The notes beneath the pieces are model-generated. The model was given only the letters and a program-made list of their open reading frames with translations, was not told where the DNA came from and did not search any database. The position numbers were made by a program, and so were the translations under genes. This document shows positions 1-8,299 of a stretch of 14,774 bases of DNA, piece after piece. The stretch spans positions 1 to 14,774 of the forward strand of contig JAFJTR010000195.1 of assembly GCA_022559985.1 (NCBI GenBank), given 5' to 3'. Origin of the DNA: Parastagonospora avenae f. sp. tritici 18332-5 (Eukaryota > Ascomycota > Dothideomycetes > Pleosporales > Phaeosphaeriaceae). Every line of letters begins with the position of its first letter. Within the stretch, counting starts at the first letter, position 1.

Positions 1-41
1 TCAGGTCCGAATCGTGTCCGGCGTAATCCGGGGTGATATCG

Positions 42-100
42 CTGTAACGAGGGAGGACATAAGTAACTAAGTCCGGTACTAGTAGGTGACCTCGTTACAG
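42..100. repeat. 11-bp perfect inverted repeat, 37-nt spacer
   Basis: CTGTAACGAGG at 42-52 is the exact reverse complement of CCTCGTTACAG at 90-100. Pairing does not extend past either end. An 11-bp perfect match this close together is unlikely by chance, but its role (RNA hairpin, or the end of an unseen element) cannot be decided from the window. Confidence 0.5.
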
Positions 101-398
101 GGCATGAAAGACGGGTAGCGCCCTGGCTAGTACTTAGGTGCTCCTATTCTTTGGGTGTTGGCAGTGTGTGCAGTCTTGTAGGGTAATTTCCGCCAGTTGA
201 AAAGACTCTATCTAGGTTCTAGGCCGTAGGGCTAGTAATGCGTTAAGCAATAAAGCAGAGCTCTTGTTCTGGGGCTAGTAGGCCAGGGGCGTTAGCGTTG
301 AAGCTAGGGGAGGGGGTGTGAAGGTGACAAATGAGAGGGCTTGTTTGTTATATGTTTCTTCTTGAGGAAGAGATGAGCTGGGGACTAGTGAACAGCTA

Positions 399-418
399 TG
401 AGCGGCCTCGGCCGCTCA
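399..418. repeat. GC-rich 9-bp hairpin with 2-nt loop
   Basis: TGAGCGGCC (399-407) and GGCCGCTCA (410-418) are perfect reverse complements separated by TC. The arms are almost wholly G and C, so the hairpin would be stable in single-stranded DNA or RNA. No function is assigned. Confidence 0.5.
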
Positions 419-538
419 GTGCTATGTTTTGTAATGCCAAACTTTGGCGGGGTCACAAAGTGTTGGTAGAACTTCACCTTAGGTAAAGCAAGTACAATTG
501 TACGGTGTGAAGCAAGTTGCAAACTTTGAGTTGTTGCA

Positions 539-555
539 GATTGATTGATTGATTG
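539..555. repeat. (GATT)4 short tandem repeat
   Basis: There are four GATT units plus a final G, which reads (AATC)n on the minus strand. It lies about 190 bases past the stop of the minus-strand LINE relic. Some LINEs end in a short tandem repeat instead of poly-A, so this could be the element's 3' tail. That is only a suggestion. Confidence 0.35.
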
Positions 556-560
556 AAGCT

Positions 561-647
561 ATCGTACGGGAAGACTATATACTCCTGCACTAGCCCCTAA
601 ATCGCGTGCAGAGGCTGATCATGTGATGATCAGGTGACTCGTACGAT
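561..647. repeat. nested inverted repeats
   Basis: The outer arms are ATCGTACG (561-568) and CGTACGAT (640-647). Inside them is a tight hairpin with arms CTGATCAT (615-622) and ATGATCAG (626-633) and loop GTG. They sit just past the end of the LINE coding relic on the minus strand and could belong to its 3' untranslated region. Confidence 0.4.
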
Positions 648-740
648 CACTCCAAATATTGGTACGAACACAAAGAGAGCAGCTTCCGTTGCTCATTGCT
701 ATGTTTTGGCGTGCCACGACATTCTGGCGGATACCTGGAA

Positions 741-1020
741 TTATCGCCGGCAGATTAATGTGAAGTACTTGGTGAGCTCTAAGAGTGTTTCGAAGTGTTC
801 AGGCTCAGCAAGTAGAGCCTTGAGGTACCTGACGGCCTCTCCCATATTGCTTGGGGGGCTGAAGGGTCGGAGCGGCCACCTACTAAAAGAGTGTCTTGTC
901 TTTCTGCAGAAGAGCATGTGCTCAGGTGTTTTAAGTCGCCCGCAAGAGCAGTTCAGTTTAGCTGTGTTGTGGTACTGCTTCGCCTCCGCTAGATTCGGAA
1001 GCGTTGACTTGGAGACTTTA
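741..1020 (-). pseudogene. LINE ORF2 C-terminal remnant (post-RNase H zinc motif)
   Basis: The minus-strand reading contains C-S-C-G followed by H and C in the pattern C-x1-C-x7-H-x3-C, then a basic stretch and a hydrophobic tail ending at a stop at 741. A cysteine-histidine motif of this type closes the pol protein of many fungal LINEs after the RNase H domain. Upstream of the motif, about 30 residues read in the same frame before similarity is lost at the presumed deletion junction. The endonuclease, reverse transcriptase and RNase H catalytic parts are absent, so this fragment cannot encode an active enzyme. Identification rests on motif memory only. Confidence 0.5.
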
Positions 1021-1555
1021 CTGTAGGTAAGCCAGGTGACCTGCCCGGCGGGCTGCAATCAGCTCTTTCTTTGTAGGTCTAACAACCCGGCCAGCAGTTC
1101 TCCAGGGAGCTGCGGCGCAGTTGGTGTATGAGGCCCAATGGGGCCCGTGGCAGTTGACACATCTAGGGCGGCCTTCGCACAAGTCGCCGTGGGTGCCGGT
1201 GTGTTTTGCAATAGGAACGCTACAGGTGCCGCAGCGAGGGTCTCGGGTACATCTGGTGGGGTAACAGAAACCCTGGCAGGCAGGATCGTGTCGTTTAATG
1301 ATAGGGGCTTTCTTAATTTCCTTGGACCAGTTGCTGTCAAAGAGCTGGAATGAGGGCACTTTCTCACTGAAGGATATGATCCAGGTGGTCAGCATATTTA
1401 CTCCAGGGCCATGCCTAGAGGGCCGGCAGCTAACCGGCTCTTTCTGCGTCTGTGCAAGCACTTCTTCCTTAATTAATTCGGTGGTGATATTAATAGGTGT
1501 CCCGTCGAGAGCTGTAAGGGCGCTAGCTAGTCCTTGGACTGCATAATTAACCCAG
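1018..1555 (-). pseudogene. LINE ORF1 (gag-like) fragment with zinc knuckles
   Basis: This is a minus-strand reading frame of about 180 codons, without a visible true start, that ends at a TAA at 1018-1020. Counted from the codon beginning at 1461, cysteine and histidine residues lie at C62, C66, C71, C77, C80, H91, C95, C101, C104, H108 and C115. They form three consecutive knuckle-like groups, the last being C-x2-C-x3-H-x6-C. Such an array is typical of the nucleic-acid-binding ORF1 proteins of fungal LINEs, which package the element RNA. Upstream residues (ALDGTPI, then an acidic helix) also resemble that family. The N-terminal half is missing. The frame runs into the integrase relic near 1530-1560. 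Confidence 0.55.
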
Positions 1556-2573
1556 ACAGTGGGGAGTCTTGCGCTGTCTCCAGAGGCTGCCCGGATTGCG
1601 CTGCCGGAGGTACTGCTATCGGTTCGTGCGGCTCATGCGGCTCATTCGGCGCGTGTGGCGCATTAGGGTCGCTCCAAAGGTGGTCTGGTCTGTAGTATAG
1701 CTTAACGACAGTTAATCTAAATGTCGCTGGACTATTAACCATGTCAACAGTGTTGTTGTGGCTATCTGTACTGGCGATCTTGTACGGGGCATTCCAGCTA
1801 TCATTCTCTCTCCATACTAAGACTTCGCTCTGGAGTGGGAGCGCGAGCATGTCTGCAGTGGCTGGTCTATTGCGGGTGTTCAAGGCGTCTGCAACTTAGC
1901 GCTCTGAAGTGGGTTTGCGCAGGGCTTTCGTCGCCTCTTGAATAGCCTCGCTGCACTTAACTATTAATAGTGCCGGCGGCGACTCTGTAGTCATTCGTGG
2001 ATATGCTCCAAGGACTTGTAAAGTCGGGACTAGCTCATCGGGTCTAGCGGTGTTGTTAACAGCTTTCACGGCTATTTGAAGGACCGCTTCATTAGACATA
2101 GCGTCTTAGAGCTCGTCATGGAGTATATCCTATGCTCGGCGAAGTGGTGCGTGGTATCTCTCCGTCTTGCCTACTAACCAGTGAGCCTCTGTAGGCACCT
2201 GCTTGCATATAACTCCTATAATCTTTGCCTTAGCGCAGGACTCTGCGCTTGCAAAGTCAGTGCCTGCGTCATGTGTGATGATGTCTAGTAGTCCTCGATA
2301 CGTGTCGATCCATAGCATCCGCAGTGCCTGCCATGTCTCCTTAGCTGAGATGGCGCTGAGGAACCTCGCGCCTTGAAACGCAGTTAAGGAATTAACCACA
2401 TGCAGTACAGGTTTGCTGCTCAGGTACATCACGTCCACTAGGATCTCATAGTTAAAGTAGTAATCATTATATCCCAGGGCGCTATCCCAGGGCGCTAAGA
2501 TATATGAATGATTCCACCGTACCTTCAATGTAATTCTCAACCAATCAATGCCTGTCGGAGCCCAGCACCGCAA
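1527..2573 (-). pseudogene. LTR-retrotransposon integrase remnant (probably Ty1/copia-like)
   Basis: One minus-strand frame runs for about 350 codons and is broken by in-frame stops only (TAG at 2130-2132, TAA at 2106-2108, TAA at 1896-1898). Counting from 2573, the first 147 residues hold an integrase core with acidic residues D47, D102 and E138. There are exactly 35 residues between the last two (DD35E), and ERYHAPLRR follows the Glu. The later part (residues after about 155) is the C-terminal integrase region, including NTRNRP and LVWRE. Gag, protease, reverse transcriptase and LTRs are not seen, and the sequence is not similar to the copia copies at 2967-14774, so it is a separate, older element. 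The TAA at 1896 sits where a Gln would fit, as expected from C-to-T change. Assignment to Ty1/copia rather than Ty3 is from memory. Confidence 0.6.
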
Positions 2574-2793
2574 TACGCCCCTGCCTAGCGCCTCGCCTCA
2601 TCAAAATTCCTCGGCTACTCCCGTCTTCCTCCACAAAGTGTCCTCCTTGCGCGGATCCGCTCGTCTGTAACTACCGGAAGCACCGGTAAAATAAGATCCG
2701 CAGTAGGCCGGAGTACGCGTTCCTACTGTCGCGTTCTAGTCGCGTCTCTGCCTTGCGAATTCCTAATTGTAAAGAGAGACGCGCTGTTATTAA
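2574..2793. other. unassigned gap between integrase relic and split gene
   Basis: I recognise nothing here. It separates the minus-strand integrase relic from the plus-strand zinc-finger gene piece and could contain the latter's missing start, an intron or its promoter. No clear splice or promoter signal was found. Confidence 0.3.
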
Positions 2794-2966
2794 GAACAAC
2801 ACGTCCTGTTACTATACACAACATGCTATACCCACCTTCCTGCCTTCTTTCTTGTCCTTGGGCTAGCTATTGATCTATTTATCTTCTATCCTGGGTACCA
2901 CGTGCTAGTATGCAGGTCCTGTGCCTATGCTGTTGCACCTCCGCACCTTGCCGCACACATAGTAAC
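2794..2966 (+). pseudogene. N-terminal piece of a split zinc-finger gene
   Basis: The plus-strand frame is open from just after a TAA at 2791-2793 up to the copia LTR. No in-frame ATG is visible, so the true start lies upstream, in an exon not found, or has been lost. The last part encodes a cysteine pair (codons 2911 and 2920, C-x2-C) and a histidine at 2956-2958. The second zinc-binding histidine is missing here. It appears at 9795-9793 on the minus strand when this piece is joined to the middle piece at 9804-8404. The joined finger is C-x2-C-x11-H-x4-H. The style (VLVC, AVxPxHL) matches the N-terminal region of large fungal proteins I recall being annotated as C2H2-type or RecQ-like (telomere-linked) helicase proteins. 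That family name is unverified. Confidence 0.55.
2962..2966 (+). repeat. target-site duplication GTAAC, left copy
   Basis: GTAAC directly precedes the left LTR (starting TGTCAG at 2967). The same five bases, on the minus strand, directly follow the LTR of the other copy (9804-9800). Five bases is the usual duplication size for Ty1/copia. The base next to the right end of the left copy (8404 onward, GCTTA) does not match, so the two ends of one insertion are now on different copies. Confidence 0.65.
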
Positions 2967-3135
2967 TGTCAGCCTGGCACCTCAGTTCACACGGTACACT
3001 GTGAACTGTATCTCACGTGACTCTGTTAGTCACTTGATTACTCCTCTAGTTGTGTATATAATTGCTCTCTTTCGCTCTCTTAATACAACAACCTTCTTCC
3101 TCCTTTATATCTACACTGTGCTCCCACATCTAACA
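2967..3135 (+). repeat. 5' LTR of left copia copy (169 bp)
   Basis: It begins TGTCAGCC and ends CTAACA. It is the same length as the LTRs at 8131-8299 and 9805-9973. Relative to those it carries extra T residues where they have C (for example at the AATTGCT, CTCTTA, CTTTAT and CATCTA positions), consistent with C-to-T mutation. It contains two hairpins, an E-box palindrome and a TATA-like stretch. Confidence 0.9.
2983..3062 (+). promoter_or_regulatory. LTR promoter region: two hairpins, E-box, TATA-like box
   Basis: Arms CAGTTCACA (2983-2991) and TGTGAACTG (3000-3008) pair around an 8-nt loop. GTGACT (3017-3022) and AGTCAC (3028-3033) pair around a 5-nt loop. Between them lies CACGTG (3014-3019) inside the palindrome TCACGTGA. 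TATATAAT at 3055-3062 is a plausible core promoter element. The hairpins and E-box recur in the other two full LTRs (8131-8299 and 9805-9973), which argues that they belong to the element. A promoter role is inferred from position. Confidence 0.5.
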
Positions 3136-3148
3136 GTTATGAGCCTGG
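3136..3148 (+). other. primer-binding site, initiator tRNA-Met half-tRNA type
   Basis: The LTR is followed with no gap by GTTATGAGCC. Its reverse complement, GGCTCATAAC, is the anticodon stem-loop of initiator tRNA-Met ending at about tRNA position 39. Drosophila copia is known to prime from exactly such an internal fragment (the 5' half of tRNA-iMet) rather than from the 3' CCA end. The match covers 10 bases; the following TGG aligns only if one C is skipped. No 3'-CCA-type site (starting TGG) occurs directly at the LTR edge. Confidence 0.55.
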
Positions 3149-3351
3149 TATCCCTGCACCACGCTGCGATACTTAAATAAGATTGTTTACTTTTTTAATT
3201 GCTATACACGTTGTGAACGTCGTCCCTGCAATCCTCTTGTTGCTGCACGCTTTACTATCGTTGTATTACGCAACCTTATAAGAAACTATTCTTATATTTA
3301 AGGTTTTACCTTATTTTCTCTGCCGACTAGCAAGGCAGCTCTTTTGCCGTA

Positions 3352-4330
3352 ATAGCTACTACCAGCACAGATATCCGTACTACTACGATTCTCTAAGGTT
3401 CAGCAGACTGGACACCTTAGTATGCTGCTAAACGACGATACGCTACAATCAAAGGCGTATGGCAGTACTGCGACCCTGATTCAGCTACATTGTCTCCTCC
3501 ACTAGTTGCAGAGCTAGCTAATAACGCTTTATCAGAACACTAGAAGATATAGGAGATTAAATCTAGACGTCAGGAATTAATCTAAAAAGCGATTAGTGAG
3601 GTCAATCTCGAAATCTTACGCACTGTCGCTACTTCACACGTCTACCTCATCAATAGGGCGGAGCACGACAATCCTAGGAGTCAGCTTACGACGCTCCGAA
3701 AACATTTCAAGGTTACAGACTAACAGCGCAGGCTAGAGCTTGCCACTAGGTATAGCGATATTCAGAAAAAGCCAAAGAACTAGAGCACCTAAGCCTAGCT
3801 AGACGAATACACGCAAATCACATCTCAGTGTGCTTAAGAGAGCATGCTAGAGATGACAGAAACCCGAGCACAGTGGCGATTCATCCATGCTGTACAGGAC
3901 TTAGGAGATAAGGCATGGGCACAAGCGCAGTTTCTCGCTATAGAGCAAGGCGAATCAAATGCTATGCTGCCAACTCCGACCCTACGAGATCTGATTAGCT
4001 GTTATCGCCGAACAGCACCTACAGCCTAAAGCACAACTAAAACACTTAGGAGTTTTATATCTCTGTCGATTACAGAGCCTAAGCTAAGAGATTACCCGAG
4101 AAAGGACCGATCAATGTGCGTCTGTGGGCGCCACCATTCAGTACTCCAATGCTTTACTCTTAATCTTAAGGCTAAAGGCAGGTTTAAGGACTTTAAGCCT
4201 AGCCTAAAGGCTATATCTTAGCTTGCTAAGAGCTTTTAAAACAAGGATACGCTTAAGAGAGTTAAAAAGGCATACAAAGATGCAGGCATTTAATAGACGT
4301 TCGATCTGGAAAAAGCAAAAGCTAAACTAG
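3352..4330 (+). other. gag region with zinc knuckle (left copy)
   Basis: The reading is rich in charged residues and has at least ten stops in the first 500 bases. An open stretch at 3844-4026 encodes an alpha-helical, Gln-, Ala- and Glu-rich segment typical of copia capsid. A knuckle-like set follows at 4117-4152, C-x1-C-x3-H-x4-C (codons 4117, 4123, 4135 and 4150), which would bind the element RNA. A possible protease active site follows at 4504-4512, but it reads Asp-Pro-Arg rather than Asp-Ser/Thr-Gly, in both copies. The protease is therefore either dead or not located correctly. Confidence 0.55.
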
Positions 4331-4920
4331 CTAAACGCTAAAATCCCGCATCACGTTATACTTATTAAGCTAATACTGCTTTAGATTGCAGCTCAGACAG
4401 CTATGCATCAAATGCAGCCTATCTTAAGCAACCGTTGCAATTGCTGCAATCTCACGCTGCATTATTGTTGCACGCTCAATCACTGAAGCACTGATAGGTC
4501 ATAGACCCTAGATTAGATGTTTACATCTGCAACAAAGCAGGACCGAATTAGAAGCAGACTAGTCTTCCTTCCTCTCAAGATACTGTACAGGCCGGCTGTC
4601 ACTTGTACCACATACAGGCCTAGGGAGAGGTTACACTGATTGTACAAAGAGGCAACAAGACAGCCTTAATCACGCTGAAGAAAGTGGCATATATCCTAGG
4701 ATACGTTGCTAATATCTTTAGTCTAAGCTATTATAAAAAGATCTACTTTAACTTAAAGACTAACACGCTCTTTAGAGAAGATAAGTTACTCTTTATAGAT
4801 CTTAATCGAGTTAGAGGTTACTAGTTCTTAAATGCTTAAGACGCTACACAGCTATTTTAATCTATAGCAACTGCCTCTACTTAAGAAAAACTACCTTAAG
4901 TTATTACTGCGATGAAAGCC

Positions 4921-5830
4921 TATCAGCTTCTTAGCCATCTAAGCTATCAGGCTATTAAGCATCTCAAGGACGCGACTACAGGCCTCACAGTAGGCACTAA
5001 TGGGAAAGGAGAACAGTGGACAGATTCTTGCATCCCTTGCATCTAGGGCAAAATGAAAGAAGACGTTAGTTAACGTCCTAGAGCTGACAAGGCTCACCGC
5101 CCTTTCTACTGCGTTATTGTTAATATTATCTAACTCTAGAAGCATAGTAAGGCATGCTACAATAGTGATGTTTAGGCACTGCACGCAGTATGTAAGTATA
5201 CAAAGCTCTATAAGATCTGTACTCTTAAGGATTAACACAAGGCTACTGTCGTTCCTGCAATTACTTGCCTTATTAACAAGATAGAGCGTGTATATGGCTA
5301 CTAAGTAGCTATAGCATTCATAGACAGAGATGTAGGATATGGACGAGCTAAAGCCAGTTTGGGCTCTTCTGCTCAGGAAATCCTCTCATTAGCTGGCATT
5401 AAGGTTAAGACAAGGTCGCCAGACACTCCTGCACAGCTGGGGGGTGCTGAAAGAGCTGGGGCTATCATTGTCACCGTTGCTAGGGTTCTTCGAATCCATG
5501 CTAGTCTACCTAAGACCTTAGCTAACGAGCTAGTCTGCACAGCAGCTAGGCTACTTAACATCACGCCTACGAAATCTATCGACTGGCGCACACCTTATGA
5601 GATGGTCACTAGCGTTCGTCTAGACCTCTCTCGACTCCACGCGATTGGAAGCCGTGGATTTGTGCTTAATAAGCACCTAGCTAGAGGAGATAAGCTCGAA
5701 GATCGCACTTTTAAGGGATTTCTCCTTAGATATAACGCCTTGAATATCTATTGAGTATAGCTACTAGCCACAAATCGCGTCATCTGCGTACGCGACGTGC
5801 GCTTTATAGGCGAGCTCTACAAAGACAAGC
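4921..5830 (+). other. integrase: HHCC pre-integrase and core (left copy)
   Basis: An HHCC zinc site is visible with His codons at 4936 and 4960 and Cys codons at 5029 and 5038 (HLSYQ, then C-x2-C). The core follows: the position of the first catalytic Asp reads Asn (AAT at 5122-5124). An Asp-rich DRDVGYG segment follows at about 5323-5343. The catalytic Glu is in GGAER (codon 5449), preceded by SPDTPAQ, the usual copia motif before that Glu. Downstream, residues around 5740-5760 (YNALNIY) correspond to the GY/GKY-type C-terminal motif of copia integrases. The Asn replacement is present in the other copy too (12982-12980). Confidence 0.7.
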
Positions 5831-6549
5831 CGTCTACTTTACGTGCAACGCCTCATGTGATTAAGACTGCACACATTCCTGAAGAGGAATACGATAGTAA
5901 CACTATTGTAGTCGCTCAGCCAGTACAGCAGCAATAAGCTAAAGTCACTTCTTCCACTGCACAGAAGGAGATACAGCAGCTGCCTTCTCCTACGGCTACT
6001 GCTCGCAGTACACCTGATCTGTTTAATTCTCCTGATCCGGCTGAGCAACAGCTGTCCCAGGAGTCCTCTGCTGCTTCCCAGCACATAACACCTAGGGGGT
6101 GGAACTCTAATGAGAACTTAGACACGATTAGAGTGACTATACCAACACGTGATCTAGACACACAGACTGTGTACGTCCCAGATCGACACCAGAACAATGC
6201 TCTGCAGCGACGAGATCCAGATCTCTTACAGGACAATGTTGTCACTGGAAGAAGACGCCGCTAGGCGCATTTCATTGAGGCTAGTCCTTTGACTAAGTAC
6301 TATGCTTTTGCTGCTATGATTCGGTAAGCCTCTAAGGCTACATCTCTTGCCTCAGAACTTAGGATCAACTGTGATCCTACACGCGTCCATCGCGATGATC
6401 TCCCTCCTCTACCACGTTACTGGAAGGAGCTCAAGCACCACCTACATGGGAAGCAGTTTGAAGCTGCTGCGCACATTAAGTTTAACAACTGCTAGAATAA
6501 GGGAACTTTTTTAAGGCCAGATATCACAGCATTATACGTTGATGATGCT

Positions 6550-7250
6550 ATACCCTTGATGTGGGTATTCGCCTATAAGTTTGATAAAGATGGATATCTT
6601 CTTAGATATAAAGCCCGCCTTGTAGTGCGAGGAGATCTGCAGGAATAGTACGGCGATACTTATGCAGCTACTTTAGCTGCACGCCTTTTTTAAGCTCTTA
6701 TAGCACTTGCTTGTGCATTTAATCTTAAGGCTATGCAATACGACGTGCCAAACGCCTTTCTCAACGCTCTCCTGGATCGCACACTCTATGTGAGAACCCC
6801 TGATGGCTTTCAAGACAAGTACGGCTAAACTCTACGACTTCTACGCGCTCTCTATGGCCTAAAGGAAGCTCCATGCCTGTGGGCTATCTACTTTCAGGAA
6901 TCTCTTCGAAAGCTTGGCCTACACCCTGTCTAGGGCTTTCCATGCCTTTGGATGAATGACAGGGTCATTCTCTTCTTCTACGTGGACGATATCATCATCC
7001 TGTATCACCTGGACTACTAGGAGGACTTCAAGAAGCTTGAACAACAGCTTATTAAGCTCTATAACCTCCGTCAGATTAGCGAGGTTAAATAGTTTCTCGG
7101 TATTCGAGTTAAGCGCGTTCTTGCTAGCCGCCAGCTCTACCTTGTCCAAGACGCCTTCATTAACAAGGTCTGCACCGAGTATGACCTTATCCGTGGTGAT
7201 GGGAGATACCTATCTACGCCTCTCTCATCTGCTTTAAGGCTTGCACTCTT
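6550..7250 (+). other. reverse transcriptase domain (left copy)
   Basis: The translation shows the copia-type RT block order: a YKARLV segment, then GD-YAAT, the DVPNAFLNA block, LYGLKEAP, and the polymerase site FYVDD with YVDD at 6979-6990. In cellular terms it would copy the element RNA into cDNA inside the virus-like particle. The YVDD codons are intact, but several in-frame stops (for example before YGDTY and before FLGIR) break the domain. Most stops replace residues where Gln or Trp is usual, as CAG-to-TAG and TGG-to-TAG changes would give. Confidence 0.8.
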
Positions 7251-7499
7251 TGACGGCGTCTCTACGCTATCAAACACGAAGCTTTATTAACGCCTCGTAG
7301 GCAACCTTGCATACATCAAGGTCATGACTCGACCTGATGTAGCACACGCTTACTCAGTCCTTGCAAGATTTCTCACAAACCCAGGACTAATGCACCTCTC
7401 TAAGATTAAGCATGTATGGCAATACCTGTATGGTACTCGATACCTTGCCATTAATGCTCGAGGGGGTAAGCTAACACAGACTTATGCCACTAAGATCGA

Positions 7500-7960
7500 T
7501 GCAACTACTCCTACCTTCTTTGGTGCTGCCGATGCATTGTTTAGAGATAACGTTAAGACTTGTTGATCGTCTGCTGGATATGTCTTTATGCTCTATGGCA
7601 TGCCTATTGACTAGAAAGCTACTATGCTTCGATTAGTCACCCGATCTACCACTAAGGCAGAGCTGTACGCTCTCTCAGCCGCTGGCGTCGAATCACAATA
7701 CTAGGACCGCTTCTGCCGCAATATTGGCTTCACGATTCATACTAAGAAGGCTCTCTAGTGTGACAATGCGCAGACTGTATGCCTTGTTCAAGGTGACGCA
7801 GATCGTATCTAAACAAAGCTTCGCCATGTTAATATCCACCAAATGTGGCTTCGCCAGGAGGTAGATACTGGAAGAATCACTGTTGAGTGGAAGCCTACTG
7901 CTGACATGCCTGCTGACGGCTTCACAAAGCTACTTCCTTGACAGAAACATGAGAACTTCA
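7500..7960 (+). other. RNase H domain (left copy)
   Basis: The typical Ty1/copia RNase H pattern is visible. An Asp in AADALF is followed by SSAGYV. The Glu of STTKAEL is at codon 7660 and the Asp of CDNAQ at codon 7762. The final motif HVNIHQ has Asn at 7831-7833 where the other copy has Asp (10273-10271), so the fourth acidic residue was lost here by a GAT-to-AAT change. The C-terminal DMPADGFTK motif (about 7900-7930) follows, as in other copia elements. Confidence 0.75.
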
Positions 7961-8095
7961 TACGCTAGCTTGGCTTAAAGGACATTCGTCACCTTATTAT
8001 GAAGGCTCCTTCTTGCCTAGTACCCCTTAGTTATTTGAACTAGCTGCGCAGCACGCGTACGCATCTCACTCTCTTAGTATTTTTTCCTTGTTTGT

Positions 8096-8130
8096 GAGGT
8101 TTCCATCCAACATGGATACCTCAGGGGGTG
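8096..8130 (+). other. polypurine tract with upstream hairpin
   Basis: AGGGGGTG (8123-8130) lies directly before the 3' LTR, the site where plus-strand DNA synthesis is primed. Just before it, GAGGTTTCCAT (8096-8106) and ATGGATACCTC (8112-8122) form a near-perfect hairpin (10 of 11 pairs, 5-nt loop). The tract and most of the hairpin are conserved in the other copy. Confidence 0.65.
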
Positions 8131-8299
8131 TGTTAGCCTGGCACCTCAGTTCACACGGTACACTGTGAACTGTATCTCACGTGACTCTGTTAGTCACTTG
8201 ATTACTCACCTAGTTGTGTATATAATCGCTCTCTTTCGCTCTCTCAATACAACAACCTTCTTCCTCCTTCATATCTACACTGTGCTCCCACATCCAACA
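8131..8299 (+). repeat. 3' LTR of left copia copy (169 bp)
   Basis: It begins TGTTAGCC and ends CCAACA, and is the same length as the other LTRs. It is followed without any gap by a second copy of its own last 104 bases. It keeps the two hairpins, the E-box and the TATA-like stretch. Confidence 0.9.

Larger units (their letters stand above)
1..633. other. gene-free stretch with short inverted repeats
   Basis: I see no convincing coding sequence on either strand here. The stretch follows the stop of the LINE relic at 741 (which runs on the minus strand), so part of it may be the 3' untranslated region and target flank of that element. Its visible structure is limited to several short inverted repeats and one tetranucleotide run, which are listed separately. 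The base composition looks less AT-skewed than in the copia copies. Confidence 0.5.
741..1555 (-). mobile_element. internally deleted non-LTR (LINE) retrotransposon relic
   Basis: On the minus strand, a fragment of a LINE ORF1 (gag-like, zinc knuckles) is followed almost at once by a fragment of the C-terminal end of ORF2. A full fungal LINE of the Tad1 type would have endonuclease, reverse transcriptase and RNase H domains between these two, about 3 kb. None of that is present, so the relic has a large internal deletion with its junction near 1020. The left boundary with the integrase relic is near 1530-1560 but is not sharp. No target-site duplication could be fixed. Confidence 0.55.
3352..8043 (+). 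pseudogene. gag-pol of left copia copy, RIP-type decay
   Basis: This was a single polyprotein frame of about 1560 codons for capsid, protease, integrase, reverse transcriptase and RNase H. The start is set from the other copy: there an ATG stands at 14752-14750, and the matching codon here is ATA at 3352-3354, so the start codon itself is lost. About 50 in-frame TAG, TAA or TGA codons follow, mostly where Gln, Trp or Arg would be expected, and no frameshift is seen from start to end. The end is placed at TAG 8041-8043 because both copies have it; TGA 8095-8097 is the alternative. Domain entries below give positions. The mutated start and the stops rule out a functional product. Its RNA could still in principle be copied if enzymes were supplied in trans. 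Confidence 0.8.
2967..8299 (+). mobile_element. Ty1/copia retrotransposon, complete but degenerate (left copy)
   Basis: The element is 5333 bp: 5' LTR 2967-3135, a primer site at once after it, a 216-bp leader, one gag-pol frame from 3352, a polypurine tract ending at 8130 and 3' LTR 8131-8299. The domain order gag, (protease), integrase, reverse transcriptase, RNase H is diagnostic of Ty1/copia. All coding domains lie in the same frame with about 50 in-frame stops and no frameshift, so damage is by substitution. The two LTRs differ at 7 of 169 sites, six of them C/T transitions. The left and right ends probably come from two different original insertions that exchanged ends (see findings). 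Confidence 0.85.

Noticed and set aside
634..1026. Plus-strand open frame of 130 codons
   Set aside because: It is antisense to the LINE ORF2 remnant, whose minus-strand reading has recognisable Cys-His motifs; the plus reading shows no domain.
3139..3180. ATG at 3139 in the gag-pol frame as a start codon
   Set aside because: It lies inside the primer-binding site and is followed by stops. The ATG seen in the other copy at 14752, matching 3352 here, fits the gag start better.
5839..6245. Minus-strand open frames rich in Ser, Arg and Cys, mirrored at 11943-12265
   Set aside because: They are antisense to the integrase-RT linker of the copia polyprotein and occur in both copies only because the DNA is repeated.
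6919..7149. Minus-strand frame of 76 codons, mirrored at 10955-11185
   Set aside because: It is antisense to the reverse transcriptase YVDD region; the sense reading is clearly the real one.
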